Assembly: GCF_000524195.1 (NCBI RefSeq)
Contig: NW_020170414.1
Span: 440,015 to 504,014, forward strand
Reading direction: 5' to 3'
DNA length: 64,000 nt
DNA from: Echinococcus granulosus
Taxonomy: Eukaryota; Platyhelminthes; Cestoda; Cyclophyllidea; Taeniidae
The notes under the pieces are model-generated. The model was not told the DNA's origin. It saw nothing but the letters and a program-made list of their open reading frames with translations, and did not search any database. A program made the position numbers and the translations under genes. Shown piece after piece: positions 9,081-21,110 of this stretch. Every line of letters begins with the position of its first letter. Positions within the stretch are counted from its first letter, which is position 1.

Positions 9081-11880
9081 AGTTAGCTAGTTGGTTATGG
9101 GGTAGTATGTGACAGTGAAGCATAAATAGATAGTATTTGCTAATTTACCTCCTTCCTAATGAAGATGTAAACCAGCTGCTTCACAGCTCACGTAGAAAAT
9201 GTTAAACGCTCTAACTCAATTTATTTAATTCATGTTTATTATTACACAGAAAAAAAAGATTTTTTTGAATTTAAGGCATCATCAGAATTTGAAACATTTG
9301 TGTGTAGGGTATACTGTTTGTGTGTGTTGCACCTTCTCCGAATGCTGCACAACAATTGTAGCGAGGAGCTTGTGCGAATCTGGAAGAGAGATGAACTTCG
9401 TTGTTATAGCGGTGAGAATCGAGTTGCGTCCATCACTTTCAACCGAAGTTACATGAGGAACAGTTCAAAATATGCGGAACGCGGTAGGCAGTGCAACCCA
9501 GAGTACTCTACCAACAGGGTGACTGTTGATCTAAGCTGGTATATTTCAAAATCTGGGCCAGGTTTGATAAGCCTAATGTCTAAGTAAACTAGTGATTCCA
9601 TAAGTCAGCGCAAAAATGGAATAGAGAAGCAATTATTTTAAGTTTACAGCCAAGATGAGTTGTTTGGACGCGAAAGTGTGTAGGTCTATGGTCGAAAATG
9701 CCACAATGATATGATGGTAGTAATGCCTTGTCTCATTGTCGTGACTGTAGCGTCCCGAGTCTTCCCTGGAGTGGTAAGAAGTCATGGCATTATAGCGGAT
9801 GAGGCGAGGCTACTGGTATACAATCCTGTTAAGCGGAAGTACAATCTGTGGAGACGAAGCAGAGCTAAATGATCCACCAAACCATTACAATGGCAAGGTA
9901 ATTTAAGAAGTGACAGGTGGAAGGACTTGGGCTTCTTTGCTTAAATTAAACGCAAATCTGACTTGAATTTATGTCAGGGCGATATGTCCTAAATGTGACT
10001 CCAGGTTATTGCGCCTACAAAGTTTTATTCTTGGAAGTTAAGCTTTCCCAGATGCGCTTTATAACACTCAGTAGTAGGAGAGCCATTAACCCAATCAGAT
10101 TTGATGGCTTATTTTTATTTTACAAGCTATTCATACCTGTGTAGTCTATTTTATTTAACGGCAAAAATCACAACAGGCACCTCGGGCCTGCAAACCTAGT
10201 CTGCAAGCATTAATTATGACTTCCCAAGGCCGGCGTTGCCCAATTACTCCGATTTTAAGGAGCGAAATGACCGTCTAGATGTTTTCAACTGATGACTTCC
10301 CTTTTTTTCATAGCCAAGAACTTGAGCCAAGTAGGTCAACAATCTTTCCGCATCCTCTCCGCGGCGATCAGGCATACTTTCAAATTGTCTGATGGCCTAG
10401 CGTCTTTTACCTCAAAAGAAGTCATTACACCCACTTGCTTAGTCTTTTCGTTTATTTCACCAAGATCGGTGATATTTGACTCCACCACAGTATCTTTTAT
10501 ACATTTTTAATGATTATGATTCCGTTTAGAATGGCTTTAAAACGTGCGAATGGTGGGTGGAAGGAGAAGTGCATTGTGTGTCGTAAATTTCACTCGCCAA
10601 ATGAATGAGTAGGTGATTTGAGTATAAAGCATCCGTTTTCAATGGAAACTGGGGTTTTTTATCATACCAACTTGGAGCAAACATGTAGTATGTATCTTGG
10701 ACGTAAGGCGCTACGAATGATATCAAAGCGCGGATTGGCGATTTCATCTGCGTAACTTTGAATCCTGCATCGCACAGGTCCTCCAGATTGGCGAGCCTGG
10801 GACACCAAACATCTTATCACATAATGTGGTTAAGAAATCGGTACAAGTAAATATATTCTATAGAGTAATCAGTTCCTAATTTAGCGTTGGAAAAAATTAC
10901 AAATGGTGAATGCTTGGAATTTGTTTAATTGGCCGCTTGACTAAGCGCTATGAATCGAGGTGTCTGGCGATGTGTAGTGCCTCTCCAGATCGTCTCTTTT
11001 ACATAGCTTTAATTATGCTGACTCGCACTGGTGGTGAGCAGAAAAGAAACTCAGTGTCCAGGTTTTTCTGTTGCATTCTATTACAACGACAGACGGTATT
11101 ATTTCTAACATCACGTACAACAGATTTGAAATGTGAAAGTCGTTGCTGAGGATCACAAGCAAACAGAAGTTTTTTCCGAATCAGCGACAGTGCGTAGGAG
11201 GCTATTGTCTCGGTGCCATTTCTCGCCTCCTCTTCCCCCATCCCCCTCCCCCTTCTGATTGTGCACCCAACACCCATCACGATTAGGCAGCTTTCTGGGC
11301 ATCCATAACAATGAGTCTTATGACAATACGGAAATGTGGTCATTCCATTTATAAGTTTTTAAAAGCGATACGTCCTTCAATACATTTTGCCAAAGAGAGA
11401 GAGGGGACAATGCAAATTCTTTGAAAAAACCGGTTTTTTTGTGAACAGGTCAATTGGATTTGACTAATAGAGATCGCGGATTACTAAAGAGAGCTAAAAT
11501 CAGAAAACAGCAATACTAAGTAGTTACGTCTTACAAGGATTTTTGTGTTTCCAAGCTGCAATCATTTTTGGAAGCTACGGAAAACAATCGAATCCATATT
11601 GGCACTGCTTCTATCCCTGGCATCCATAAATAAGTTTAAAAGTAATCCACGTAACATCGTTTAGTAACTAAAATGACGTCTTAAATTGGCGTTAATTCAC
11701 AGTTGATGGTTCACGCTAGTGCACTACTTCAATCCGATGTGTTTTTGAAGATGATACACACCACAACAAAGTAGGAACGTAAAAAATCGTAGGTAATTAC
11801 ACCCTACACTGACTTGTGGTTGGCATTGTTACATAGTCAGGTAGCTCGAGATTGGGTAGTCAGCAAGTAGATAAAGTGCT
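9080..11880. other. Intergenic DNA with one R1 copy, otherwise unassigned
   Basis: Apart from the R1 copy at about 9,735-9,900 I recognise nothing here. The open frames are short and unlike known families. No clear partner was seen elsewhere in the window, so this could be unique sequence between the duplicated blocks. Confidence 0.5.
9735..9900 (+). repeat. Repeat R1 (plus), head portion
   Basis: It begins with the typical CCCGAGTCTTCCCTGGAG block, passes through GGCTACTGGTATA (the GGCTACTAGTATGG block of other copies) and GGAAGTACAA, and ends near AAACCATTAC. Order and spacing match the copies at 14.8, 22.3 and 56.6 kb. Confidence 0.65.
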
Positions 11881-11927
11881 ATCGTCTAGAATCGTCCCAT
11901 ACAGTGGTCGGGTAAGCTTTCAGTGCC

Positions 11928-12182
11928 TTGCAGAGGAGACTAATGCGACAGCCTTACTTTGAGTGCCAGTTACCAGGTAAGGCGATGCACAAGTTAGTCC
12001 TGCTTGATTTGCGAACTGCAGGTTCTACAGTTAATCATAAATCCTGTACTTTTGCAGGTAAATTAGTCGACACCGCAACTAAAAGCAGACTCTCCTCAAT
12101 TACGCACGCTGGTTGGTTTAAATTGTTAATGGCTGAGCAAATGCCAGACACCCCTAGGTGCTTAGTTTTTTGCCCTTTTTAA
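11928..12182 (+). other. Open frame at one end of element E (84 codons), function unknown
   Basis: The frame contains MHKLVL, then TAG, HKS, FAGK and DTAT motifs. The homologous stretches at about 39.93-40.03 kb (plus) and 44,788-45,036 (minus) keep a related frame: LAMLMLEAAGSAVSHK-C-FAGDL-NTA in the first, MHNLVL...HKS...GK..NTAT in the second. The fourth copy (about 41.85-42.1 kb, minus) has stops. It begins at TTG, not ATG, and no family is recognised. Shared ancestry explains the similarity; I cannot show that it is or was translated. Confidence 0.3.
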
Positions 12183-12534
12183 TAAACTACACTTCTCACT
12201 TTTGCCACCTTTTCCCAACTAAGGCTAGCAGCAAAGTACCGCATTACACTTCACATTTAGGCCAAAACCATTCCCTGGCGAATGCTTTTATCCCTTCTTA
12301 CAACTTGGTTCAACATGCTTTGACGTCTACCTCCCTGATGATCAAATAGCTGAGGCACTCAGGAAGTGTAAGAAGACAAATGACTTCTACAATTTGAAAC
12401 AATTAGTTCATCTCCATTAAAGTTATTCCGCTATTTATTCGTTCTCCTCCACACATCACTGAGATATGTTTAGTCAACTACCATTGCATCTTCCCTGTGG
12501 CTGATAATTCACACCTCTCTTTATGGCTGTGGTC

Positions 12535-12798
12535 TTATAGAGGCATATGATCGCTTCCTCCGCGAAAAGTCCGATTGCTGAGAGGTACGATACATTCTCC
12601 AAGGCGTTGTGGCGGGTATTGCATGAAGATGAATGCACACGGACAGGACTAACGGTGCCTTAAAAGAATTGTTTGTGTTTAGTTTGGCATCACTGCCATG
12701 AAACTAGCATACTGTTCTTTCGCTGATCCTACAGTGGGCTCTCCGCGACCATACCGATGGAGCTCATTAGCCCTGTGCAGGTCGTAGGGCGGGTCAAC
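12535..12798 (-). pseudogene. Broken copy of the unidentified element-E coding frame
   Basis: Read on the minus strand it aligns with 41,084-41,368 (+): DP and LHR near the start, then HCR.SERT followed by GSDAK, then a PC motif, and at the end N(R/H)TFR..SDH..L directly before a stop. At least one frameshift and an in-frame stop interrupt it. Near the end many differences from the 41-kb copy fall at third positions and are synonymous (AAC/AAT, CGT/CGC, AGT/AGC, TTA/CTA, TAG/TAA). The family is unknown. Confidence 0.45.
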
Positions 12799-14779
12799 CG
12801 TAAAGTTGCTACAACGCGCAAAAAATCAGCCCCTGCGTACCGATAGAGAAAACCCCCACACTAAAGCTCTGCGGCACCGAACTGGCTCCCAAATTGGACC
12901 CTCAGTAGGTTCAATTGAAGTTAACGACATCCAAGTCCTATAGTTGATGCATTTATCTCTCAATGGCCTGCATTTCCTAGCCCCATCATCACATCAGTAA
13001 TAGAATCCTGTGATTAGGTGTGATTGCCTGTTGATTCCCTTCTAAAAGGAAAAAAAAGCTCAATTTGTGAGATGGCACTTTAATGCTATTGCTCTCCAAC
13101 AAATAACTCACAATCATTAAGTGGGCTTATTTAAAGTCAGTTAAGACTAAAAATATAATTTTATACCTTCTAAAAATATCAACAAAATGAATATAGTGGA
13201 CGTCTCTATTGTGCTTGTAACAATTACAGAGGGTAGGTATTTCATGAAATAAAAGGAATAATTTAGTAATCCCCACCTAGGTGTTATTTGCAGCAGCACT
13301 TAGCTGCCTGCTGACGGTGTACTCAAATGGGCCACCGATCAGTACAGATGGACGGGACTGTTTTAATGCGTTGATTGATAAACACAAACACCATTCCAAA
13401 TGTCAGTTGGTACTTTTGCAACTGAAGGGAAGTAGTACTTCAAATGCACCATTCTGATGGTATTTGGCAACATTTTACTGCTTTCCTCTGGCTTGCTTTC
13501 TCAATAATTTTATTCCTTGTCACTTTTCATTTCTAATTCCTTCAAAGGAGTGCTTTTCATTCAAGAGCGTTTTTTGGTCTGTCACCTTCAAACGTCTAAC
13601 GATGGTGTGTCGACCAGTCAGTCAGTTAGCCTTAACACAATGAAGGAGGAGAAATTCGCACTTATGAGATTTCCAAAAGTACATTACGAGATAGAACTGG
13701 TCATGTAAGGGTAGGAAGAGTACTCTCTAATCCACTCATTTTGGTTTGAGGCAGGGAAATTTAGACCCAGGCAAACTTCCTTTTATTTCTTATTATTGGT
13801 TTGCTTAACTGGTTATCAAAGAAACATTAACTTTTATTTACTGATGATATACCTAGTCCAACAATTACATTATTGTTTGTTTCTCATCCAACCAACTTTA
13901 CCAGATATATACAAGTGATCTACGGAAGCCACCTACAGGAGGTACTCCATTGGTCACTAAGCTGAGCCTGACAAAGTCACCACTTATCGCGCCATGTCTT
14001 ACCTGTACTAGGCAGTACACTTCGAAACTATTTTTTTTTCGAGAGGCAAAACGGAGAATTGCACAAGAATTGAGGTTTCCAAATTTGTCCTCCTTATTTG
14101 AAATTATATTACTGGACAAAATAGTCTCTCGAACAAGAGATTTGGCCATAGCATCAGCCTCCTGGTTAATGCACAAAGGACAGGGAAGACTACTTTTTCT
14201 TTCCGTAAATAATTACATATTACCTCGATACGAATCCGGGATTTTTCCTCCACTGGGTCGAAAGCAATATTAACCTTGATATGAAATTAAATCTTATTTG
14301 TCTGTCCACTTGAGAGATTTCGGCTTCGCCTCTTCTTTTATTAATCACGCCTTTGTGTTGCATATAGGAACTACTAAACCTGTTTTATAGTTTATCTCTT
14401 CCAACTATCATCAGCCAAGCCAACTTAAGATGTCCGAGGAGGTTTTCCTTATGGGTTAGAGGTCAATTAGCAGAAGGTAAGGTCAAGCAATCGTGGGAGA
14501 AAGGAAGAGAAAGCATGCAGCAAACGTAAGTAGCAAAGTAGAAAAAGGAGGCCCCAACTCATTCCATTCAAAACTAGTGCGGTTTTGGGCAACTAATTAC
14601 GGTGGGTAAGAATGGATAAACTAAAAATACTTGCAGAATCCCCGTAAAAATTAATCGAATTTGTTAGAGTTGGTTCTTAAAGGGAACTTTTCCAAACAAA
14701 ACTAATTATGAGAGAAGGATGATAAAAATGAGCCTTAGAAGAGGTTTGCAAATTTTTGGGGTGAGTATACGGCTTAAAA

Positions 14780-14990
14780 AAAGTTGTGCATCGACGAGTC
14801 TCTGAAGACGAGAGAAGACGTGGTACCAGGGTCGAATATGCATTGCTGACGTATAGAAGGGCTGAGGTGCTACTAGTATGGCCCAGTAACCATGTCGTCG
14901 AGCCAAAGTAGAAGCGTGGAGGCTTAAGTGCTGGCGTAAATAAAACGAAGAGCCAAACATACAAACAAAGTAGTACATAAGTATAAAAGT
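14780..14990 (+). repeat. Repeat R1 (plus)
   Basis: A clear head portion: GAGTCTCTGAAGACGAGAG, then GGTACCAGGGTCGAATATGC, GCTGACGTATAGAAGGGCTG, GCTACTAGTATGGCCCAG and ACAAACAAAGTA. The GGGTCGAATAT stretch loosely resembles an RNA polymerase III B box (GGTTCGANTCC), so a SINE origin is possible but weakly supported. Matches 36.3 kb in the paralogous position of segment B. Confidence 0.7.
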
Positions 14991-15774
14991 TCCTCTCTTG
15001 TGCCATTTAAATCAAGTAAGTCAAATCAGAGGTGGTGAAATGGTATTTGGAACAAACTGAACAATTAAGCACATTGTGATTAAAGGCCAAGAACTGGGTG
15101 GGCATAACTTCCTGCTACATAGGTCAAAGGAGGAAATGGCACATTTGTCTTAACAATTGTGCCATTTTAAATCACACAACTTTATACTGTTACTACTCCT
15201 AGCGCCTTTATCCTTTTCTACTATCAATCTGTGACAAATGAAACGGTGTTTAGATAACTGTGTTGCTAGGTCTACACATGCCAGCACAAATGGTAAGCAC
15301 GGGGAGATAGTGGGGTGCCCGTGTGACTGCCTTTCCCTCGATTACTTAAGGAAACGAGTGTGGTTAAAGCACCATTCTATCTTTATTAAAACAGACGTAT
15401 TTAAACCATCCACAGATTAGCATTTGCGCCATCTGAAGTCCAAATTTTCCAAGCGAAACAATTTCTGAAAAATGCTAACTGCTCGCCAACTTCAACTTTC
15501 TTCCATGACACTTATCTAGGCGTTGAATTTTTTACGCATTAAGCATGATGGACGAAAGTAATTTTGCTAAAAATTCTGTAGTTTGCTTTCCATAAATCCA
15601 CCAACTCTAATTTCTCCCTTCCAATTGGATTTACAAACTTGAATAATTTAATTTAGCCCCAAAATTAACAGAAATACATCATTATTCAACATGACTTAAG
15701 GTAAATTGTAAAAAACGCCGTAAAATCTCAGAAAACGATTTGCTGCTGCAAGAAGCACCCCCTTTAGGTATAAT

Positions 15775-15870
15775 ACTATGTTCGCTAATTTTACTCTACG
15801 CTTTGGTTGCGTTGGTACTTAAGTCTCCACGAAATATGCTTCCCCTTCTCGGAACGACGATGCCTTATCC
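15775..15870 (-). repeat. Partial R1 (minus)
   Basis: The stretch with CTTTGGTTGCGTTGGTACTT and AAGTCTCC corresponds to the R1 head at 37,170-37,375 in segment B, also on the minus strand. Degraded; the boundaries are approximate. Confidence 0.45.
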
Positions 15871-15984
15871 ACACGAAACTATTTTATCCTCCGGCTTTTA
15901 CTAAATGGCTGCTAATGGGCCAGTGCTCTTACGACGACCGGCGGACATACGAGATGACCAGCAAATTCTCCTTCCAACAGTGCA

Positions 15985-16325
15985 ACTCCCAGACATGACG
16001 CGATTTCAGATCTAGCGAAATTACCAAGAGGGATCTGTGACCTTGTAGGCAGATACCTTTGCAACTGCAGGCGAATTTGTTGACCGGCTCGTTTGGTTCT
16101 TGGGTGTATTATTGACGGCACCAGCTTTGCTGTGATGGCCGACACGAAGGGTTGACTAAGGGCAGTGCCGGCGATGACAGTCAAATGAGAGGGGCTACGT
16201 GACACTTTGATTGTTTGTTTAACTCTCGGGTTTGGGCACGGCCACAGTACGTCCACTCAGCAGCTTGGCCTTAAGGCCAGGCCAGTAACCTCTCAGCCCT
16301 TATGTGTGTCGTCATTACATATTCA
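15985..16325 (-). repeat. Repeat R1 (minus), head and tail
   Basis: Read on the minus strand it shows AAGGGCTGAGAGGTTACTGG, AAACAAACAATCAAAG, GTAGCCCCTCTCATTTGACT, CGCCGGCACTG and GTCGGCCATCACAG, then a tail with AGATCTGAAAT. The order equals the plus-strand copies at 20.2 and 54.7 kb. The matching block at the paralogous place in segment C is 47,470-47,905, in the same orientation, so this insertion predates the A/C duplication. Confidence 0.7.
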
Positions 16326-17764
16326 GCTCTTCTTTAAGAAAGATGAGAGACTAACAAAGATAATCACTAAGAGGTACTAAATGGTACCTGCTAAGTCGAA
16401 ATAAGTTTTTTGATGCTCCAATAAGAAAAGAAACCGAGTTGACGTTAAGCTAAGAGTAATGACCGTGGCTGATAGGGGTGAAAATATGCGTGGAAATGCC
16501 AATCACCCGGTTTACATTGATTAGCACCATTTACAACAAAAGGAAAAAAAAATTAATACATAAGAACCCAACCAAACTAGTTTTTTGCTACCTCTCTCTA
16601 TCAAGCCGCCTCCATATTCCCATGGTTATTTTGAAAAATTTGCTCATATCTTTCGACTGTTGAAAATAAAATATTTTTGTTCCCTTTTTTACCTTCAAAG
16701 ACAAAAAAATTATTCTAAAAGAGGAACGCACTATAGTCTCCCTCAGTGTCACTCGGGGCAAGTGAACTTGCAACGGTCTGCTTTTACGCCAGTGTTGCAT
16801 TTCGAGGCAGTAGTGAAGCATGGAAGATGCTGAATTAGTCGCTTCCCCAACGATGCCAGCCGAGCATCCATTTTGTGTTTAGTTTATATTTGAAGCCTTT
16901 TAACGAAGGAGTTATTCATTTTCTTCACAGGGCTTATGATTGTTTGCTCACCAGGGAACGGTTTGTAAAAAGCGGTTTTGTCTAAGTGACACCTTCCAGC
17001 AGTGGAATGCTCTACTAGACACCTAATAAATTGCATCTCCTAAGTGAACCTCTCTCTTAGTGTCCCAAATAGCATATTTTACGAAACTGAACTATACCGG
17101 AGCGGATTTCTGGCGGAAACATTTTTGATGGGCATACATTTGACTAAGAACTTATTCTCTAGCGCATTTAATTCAAAGCCGGACAGAATTTTTTCTTACT
17201 ATGACAGGTCATAAGGCCTAAGATAACCCCAAGGCAACTTTTCACCATCTCTTCTTCTTAATAGATAATATGCTCTTGATCCTCAAAAAGTACAGCTTAC
17301 TAGCACAACAACAAAGTAGATCCCAATGAGTGAGAGGAGGCAAAAAATGGCAACATCTCGCCAAATGATTTCAAATACACAACAGTTCGATGGCTAAATC
17401 AACCCTTTTTCTCGAGTGTTTAGTTACAAAAATGCAGTTTGTAATTTAGGCCGCGTTTACAGGTGATCCTAGAGCTGAGTGCCGCACCTCTGGGAACATC
17501 ACTGCCTACCATTGTTTGGGCATTTTCGATGTTGCCGACTGAGGCGAAGTGTTCCAGCTTAGGTAGTAACTAAAATACGTCAAGTATGCCTTCATAATTA
17601 AGCTACTGTAATAACGTATGTAAGTTGTTAAAAATCCTTATAGAACGAATCCCTTACCACTTGGTTATGAGGAGGCCGCTAATAATTGGGGGAAGTCGTA
17701 GGTGGAATACAGTAAACATTCCTGCTTCCGTCAGTTGCAAGTTGATAAGAAGGTCTGCCTTAAT

Positions 17765-17780
17765 GTTAATTAATTAATTA
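17765..17780. repeat. (TTAA)n microsatellite
   Basis: A short perfect TTAA/TAAT run of about four units. It is a simple sequence with no evident function. Confidence 0.6.
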
Positions 17781-17839
17781 GTTTTATAGCATAAGATTGA
17801 CAATAATTTTCCCTCAAGCTTTCAAAAGAAAAAATAAAT

Positions 17840-18060
17840 AGTTAGGTAGGAAGCTTCTTCAAATTCATCACTCGTTAATTTATCATTACTATAACCTACC
17901 ACTCCTTTTACAATGCTATACCAACTTGCCAATCCTACCATAATAACAAGGTTAGCCTTACTAGAAGGAAGAAAAACCCCTTCCCAGCTGCCTACGTTTC
18001 TGTCTCACATCTATTATGCAGCTGTCTATTCTCGTTTGCATGTGGTTGTCTGCACATGGA
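17840..18060 (+). repeat. Three-copy block, A member
   Basis: Matches about 38,815-39,010 and 49,265-49,490. Shared landmarks are GGAAGCTTC/AAGCTTCCTC, AAATTC-TCACTCGTTAA, ACCAACTTGCCA (with the 49-kb copy), and a CATGTGGTTGTCTGC / CGTGTGATTGTCTGCC end that also resembles R4. The B and C copies are open over 63 and 70 codons in the same frame, sharing an AS-N...VK start and a YSP..V(I)V end. This A copy carries a stop, so coding is doubtful. Confidence 0.6.
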
Positions 18061-20149
18061 TAGATATCCAAAGGGAGCGTGGGGCATTATACACCCTTTT
18101 TTGGAATGTGGACGTCGTTCTACGGCATCTCTTGACTCCTCTAAGTGTTGCATTACTTTGCGGAGAAGGAGCTGCTGCTTCTAGGTCAGGTCGAAGTTGA
18201 TGCTCTAGGCAGAAACAATCAAATTTATACTTCATGAGACCTTAATAACAGGCGCTTTGAATATGCCCTCCTGTATGACACAATTTCGTTCCGAGGTGTA
18301 GTATAAGGCCCATCATTCTGGTGATTTTAATTCCGTCTAAACTTTCAGGTGGCTTAGCCATGGTTAATTGTGAACTCCATCGCCCGATGAAATGCCACAA
18401 CCAACAGTACCTAAATATTCCCAAAATATATAGATATGTGTATTTAAATCTCGCTGCAAATAGCCACTTCCATGGAAATGCACACTTCCACAGGATTTGT
18501 CATATACGAAGGTCACTTCAATGTAGCAATCATTTAACCCTACCCACCTGACAGGAGATTTTCCTATAATCCACCCTCATTACCTCTTTGCTGAATGCAT
18601 TGCATATAGCCATGCCATAACCAGTCCTTCAAGGTGTACTCTGGAAAGAAATGCATGAAGGCATTCATGCTTTGAATCCAAAATCCCCATCATTCACTCG
18701 GTTCAAAGCCGCCGATTAAGGACATTGTACCTAATCTAAATGGCAGCTTCCCCCTATCCCCTTAGGAATAAAGTTTATGCAAATCAATTGAACATCTAAT
18801 TACATAGTCGAAAGTCGGTGAGCTGCGACACATTAGTCCGAGGTTACTAGAATGGGTCATATGTTAAACTCTAAGGGGAGACATTGCATTGACAAGCACC
18901 CAAAACGACCTGCCTTGAGCAGTATAAGCTGGAAGGCATAAGGGTTTCTGAGGTCTCCTTTACTGACCTCTTATTTAAACCTCAACAGACCAATGGGAGA
19001 TCTGAAAGTATTTATGTGGAGGTGATCCCATCAGTCACGATTTCTTAAAGGTAACATATAAAATGATTTAACCAATGCAGAAAATCCTACGTAAACGGAA
19101 TCGCTCAATCATAGAGTAGTCAGTAGTCGACTCTAATCCAAATATTATAAAAAATTTGTGATGGTTTTCCCTCATTTAATGCCTACTCAGTAAAACCCCA
19201 CGTAAGGTGACATTCCTCTCTTTGAAACACTGCCGAACAAAGTGGTGTGTTGACTAGGGGTTCAGAATTTAATGCTTCTTGAATACTCACACAGACAAAC
19301 ACCGGGCGATAACAAGCTCTTATGACTAAATGGTGTAATTTCTGTATAAAAATTAGCTAATTTGGTGAATGTGGCGCTGATATGTTGCCTCAACCGCTAA
19401 CGGATACGGACAGCTTCACATCGCACCTGATTTTAGTCGCCGGATTTATTATGGTTGTGAATTTTGAACAATGAATTAATCAAGTGACTAAAAATACTTT
19501 ATTAGTGTATCACCTCCTTATTCAGTAATCAATTAGCCCTAAAACCATAAAATAGTAAATCCAAAAGCTTGCTACTCAAGAAACAGCCAGTGTCGTTCGT
19601 GTCAGCACTGTACTTAACGTTTGTCGAGTTGATTGTGGCCAATGAACTAATTGACCTTAGTGTCTGTTTAACGTGTTAGCTGTCAAGCCAATATCATATG
19701 CTAGCAGCAGTTTATTTACCTGACCAAGCTAAACATTTAAAAGGACTTATTTTCTCCTACTCTCCTTGATAATTTATAGTTTGCCATTTTGACAGGCGCA
19801 AGCACTGATAAAGGTTTCCTTCACCTAAATACACTTCTGTACATGATTATAAACTCAGTGGTTATGGGACTAGAGTAATCCTTGAGATCGCCTTTTGTGT
19901 GTGCCTTTCACATTCACCCACTTAAGCAGAACATCACGATATCAGCACTGGGAATTGAATACTTCAGGTAAAAACGTTAAACAGATATAATTTGACAAAA
20001 CACTCCACAAAATTATTACAAAACAGAGCTTTGTATGCTCTCGATCTTACCAAAGAAGAGAAAAAATGGGAGTCCATTCACATATTAAATATCTTGGAGG
20101 CTCCAGGGGAAGCGATAAACTCTTAAAATCTAACTCAAACATAAATAGC

Positions 20150-20565
20150 TGCAGAGTTTCGAATCTTTCTAATTGGCAAAAGAAGTCATGTTATTTGGAC
20201 AGAGCAGGCATTGATGGTGTAAATAAGGGTGAGGGACGACTACTAGCATGGTCCACGGGCCATGCCCTTCCGAAGAAGTACAAAGAACAGGCATTCAGTG
20301 CTTGTACAACCGAAAGAAAAAAATTAGACAACAATCAAGCCATTACATAGCTACTTTCCTATTTTAACTGTCGTCACCGGCACTCGTCTTGGTTATTTTC
20401 CTACTTTGACCACCGAGAAATAGTCGGTGTTGTAAGCAAAACAGCCACGAGGCAGCCGCATCAGCAACCAAAGTTGCAAGCGACTCCCAAGATATTTGAC
20501 CGTAACGTCATTAATTCCTCTTTTCAATATTATTGAATCTTAGGTTTCGTCCTGCCTGTGACCTG
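20150..20565 (+). repeat. Repeat R1 (plus), head and tail
   Basis: In order: AGAAGTCATGTTATTTGGAC, GACTACTAGCATGGTCCACG, GAAGAAGTACAAAGAA, ATTAGACAACAATCAAGCC, ACTGTCGTCACCGGCACTCG, AGTCGGTGTTGTAAGCAAAA, GATATTTGACCGTAACGTCA and AATCTTAGGTTTCGTCCTG. Its reverse complement matches 23,670-23,930, for example the shared GACGTTACGGTCAA. It is the A partner of 54,688-55,100. Confidence 0.75.
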
Positions 20566-20954
20566 TATTAGAAGACGGGAGAATATGTTGACCATTTTGC
20601 ATCTCCATCAATATTCGTAAAAAACTGGTCTAATGGCATCATTTAATGAGGAATAGGGTGCAAAGTAGTTTCTTGGAACGTGGTTCCGCGTCTATTCCTC
20701 CTTGCCACCGTGTTCTCAATTAACTCCGGTTCACCCGTTTTATTCTGCATTCAGCTTTGGGGGAGGTATGGCATGTTTACCTAAATGACACCTCCAAAAG
20801 GGTACAGTAGACTGTTCCGTAACGAACTTCTCCAAATAATTAACAGTCGCGGCTAGCGCAGCTTCACTTGTTAGTGGCGCTCCTTTAAAACGCAAGAATG
20901 GGATATTTGAGGTATACTATTCTCTTTTCCTTTAGGATTGGGCTTTCTTTCCAC

Positions 20955-21110
20955 CGTCACCATTATAGGGCCCCGAGTCTTTCCTAAAGTCAGAAGTCAC
21001 AATTATAGGACAGCAAGTGTATTGTTGAAGTGCAGAAAGGCTGAAAGGCTATATGCCTGTATAAACAAAATTGAGAGTTAAACAACTAAACCAGAAGTCT
21101 CGGGTCATCC
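20955..21110 (+). repeat. Repeat R1 (plus), head portion
   Basis: It begins CCCCGAGTCTTTCCTAAAG, continues through AGAAAGGCTGAAAGGCTATA, and ends with GAGTTAAACAACTAAACCAG. It pairs with 55,625-55,800 in segment C; both are followed by a related GAAGTCTCGGGTC / GACGTCTCGAGTC block. Confidence 0.65.

Larger units (their letters stand above)
11880..13340 (+). mobile_element. Element E, inverted relative to the D1/D2 copies
   Basis: Its reverse complement matches D1 and D2 over the whole length. Landmarks: CAGTGGTCGG at about 11.9 kb against 45.1 kb; GATGCACAA and TTAGTCCTG at about 12.0 kb against the reverse of 45.0 kb; 12683-12737 against the reverse of 41149-41203, 40 of 55 identical by hand count; TGTTGAT-CCTTCTAAAAGGAAA at 13.03 kb against the reverse of 43.7 kb. 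Immediately right of it, segment A matches the D spacer in the direct orientation, so E is flipped relative to its flank. That suggests independent insertion or a local inversion. I could not define terminal repeats or target-site duplications, and no transposase is visible. It holds the broken minus-strand frame at 12,535-12,798. Confidence 0.75.

Noticed and set aside
15912..16256. 114-codon open frame on the minus strand
   Set aside because: It lies within a minus-strand R1 copy. The other R1 tails have stops or different residues in that frame, so repeat origin is the simpler explanation.
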